Shown here: positions 35,424 through 35,935 of the stretch, piece after piece
How positions within the stretch are numbered: position 1 is the first letter of the stretch
Layout of the letters: every line of letters begins with the position of its first letter
Assembly: GCA_028868735.1 (NCBI GenBank)
Contig: JAGWTW010000030.1
Coordinates: 1-35,935 of the forward strand
Source of the DNA: Hyphomicrobiales bacterium
Lineage (GTDB): Bacteria; Pseudomonadota; Alphaproteobacteria; Rhizobiales; Beijerinckiaceae
Reading direction: 5' to 3'
Length of the DNA stretch: 35,935 nucleotides
Program-made: the position numbers and the translations under genes
Notes under the pieces: generated by a model
What the model saw: the letters and a program-made list of their open reading frames with translations, nothing else
The model's database searches: none
Told to the model about the DNA's origin: nothing

Positions 35424-35795
35424 GTGGCGAAACCGGAACTCGGCAGCAAGAGACAGTGCCTCAGTTGCGGCACGAAGTTTTTCGACCTGAACAAGGAGCC
35501 GATCGTCTGCCCGAAATGCGGGACGGTCTTCCAGGCGGCCATGCCCTCGCGCGCCGCGCAGCGCGCCGCCGCCGCCGAGGAAGAAGAGACCGAGCAGGAC
35601 GCCGGCGCCGAAGTCGTGTCCCTGGAGGAAGCCGACGCGGAAGCCGCGCCGGATGCCGCCGCCGCGACCGACGACGACATCGAGATCGAGGACGACGAGG
35701 CCGCCGACGACACGTTCCTCGAGGAAGAAGAAGACGACGACAGCGACGTGTCCGACCTCATCGACGGCGAAATCGAGGACGACGAAGAAGGCTGA
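35424..35795 (+). CDS. TIGR02300-type acidic zinc-ribbon protein
   Basis: A 123-aa protein. The N-terminus [22 protein letters not shown]...[10 protein letters not shown] has two CxxC pairs (Cys12/15, Cys29/32), a zinc ribbon. The rest is a very acidic, low-complexity tail rich in Asp/Glu/Ala, ending DDEEG. This matches a small alphaproteobacterial family of unknown function usually found next to aroA. The start is a GTG at 35424 with AGGGGA upstream. The acidic tail may interact with basic nucleic-acid-binding proteins; this is speculation. Confidence 0.9.
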   Translation: MAKPELGSKRQCLSCGTKFFDLNKEPIVCPKCGTVFQAAMPSRAAQRAAAAEEEETEQDAGAEVVSLEEADAEAAPDAAAATDDDIEIEDDEAADDTFLEEEEDDDSDVSDLIDGEIEDDEEG

Positions 35796-35805
35796 CATCG
35801 GAGGC

Positions 35806-35833
35806 TTGTGGAGGCGAGGCCTTTCCACTATAC
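35806..35833 (+). promoter_or_regulatory. Putative tRNA promoter
   Basis: TTGTGG (35806-35811), a 16-nt spacer and CTATAC (35828-35833) resemble alphaproteobacterial stable-RNA promoters. A 7-bp hairpin, CGCGGGC/GCCCGCG (35844-35864), lies between it and the tRNA. That hairpin could be a leader structure or a terminator of the preceding gene, though no U-tract follows. Confidence 0.5.
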
Positions 35834-35875
35834 AGCCGCCTGCCGCGGGCGCCCCATGCCCGCGCGACATAAAAC

Positions 35876-35935
35876 GGGGCCATAGCTCAGTTGGGAGAGC
35901 GCTTCAATGGCATTGAAGAGGTCGTCGGTTCGATT
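35876..35935 (+). tRNA. tRNA-Ala(GGC), 3' end cut by the window
   Basis: The first 60 of about 76 nt are present. Acceptor 5' strand GGGGCCA (35876-35882), D-arm GCTC/GAGC, and anticodon stem CTTCA/TGAAG around loop ATGGCAT, giving anticodon GGC (alanine, codons GCC/GCU). The T-arm starts GTCGGTTCGATT. The missing part would hold the end of the T-stem and the 3' acceptor strand. It lies 80 nt after the TIGR02300-type gene. Confidence 0.95.

Overview
The window is chromosomal DNA of an alphaproteobacterium, most likely order Rhizobiales (Hyphomicrobiales). Supporting this are the high G+C and tightly packed genes, the TsaE-kinase fusion followed by murU-addB-addA, the Rhizobiales-style cpa/tad pilus locus, a CP4-like class II AroA, and the TIGR02300-type acidic protein next to aroA and a tRNA-Ala. 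The family cannot be fixed from this sequence. No phage, insertion sequence, CRISPR array or integrase gene was seen.

Layout: (1) 1-8539, plus strand: tail of a TsaE/sugar-kinase fusion, then murU, addB and addA, with 4-nt ATGA overlaps at murU/addB and addB/addA. This joins tRNA t6A modification, cell-wall sugar recycling and double-strand-break repair. (2) 8541-10564: a palindromic intergenic element, then a convergent Kup potassium transporter. (3) 10716-14815, plus strand: the HrpB helicase and a phosphomannomutase/phosphoglucomutase. (4) 14823-27247: a complete-looking Tad/Flp pilus locus. A minus-strand arm (16898 to 14870) carries a stand-alone pilus N-domain protein and two TadE-type pseudopilins. 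A plus-strand arm carries two nearly identical Flp pilins, each with its own leader hairpin and terminator, then cpaA-cpaB-cpaC-cpaD-cpaE-cpaF-tadB-tadC. A convergent tadD closes it. (5) 27340-29991: M17 aminopeptidase, a small MarR-like regulator and an NlpC/P60 peptidase in a compact run. (6) 30123-33182, minus strand: a 2-hydroxyacid dehydrogenase with a 74-aa unknown protein in a lower-G+C patch, then an MFS transporter with a GNAT acetyltransferase. (7) 33263-35935: cmk and aroA (overlapping, minus strand), then divergently the TIGR02300-type protein and tRNA-Ala(GGC), which is cut by the window end.

How the genes work together: the pilus locus supplies the subunits (Flp1/2), prepilin peptidase (CpaA), outer-membrane secretin (CpaC) with its lipoproteins (CpaD, TadD), periplasmic CpaB, localisation ATPase (CpaE), motor (CpaF), inner-membrane platform (TadB/C) and minor pilins (TadE). 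Two distant pairs, the kinase/MurU and the NlpC-P60/aminopeptidase, could both feed peptidoglycan recycling, for sugars and peptides respectively. I found no clearly new multi-gene system. The most unusual structure is in the duplicated flp genes: a 90-nt coding core with only two silent differences, matched leader hairpins, and recurring GTTAAC-type motifs through the locus.
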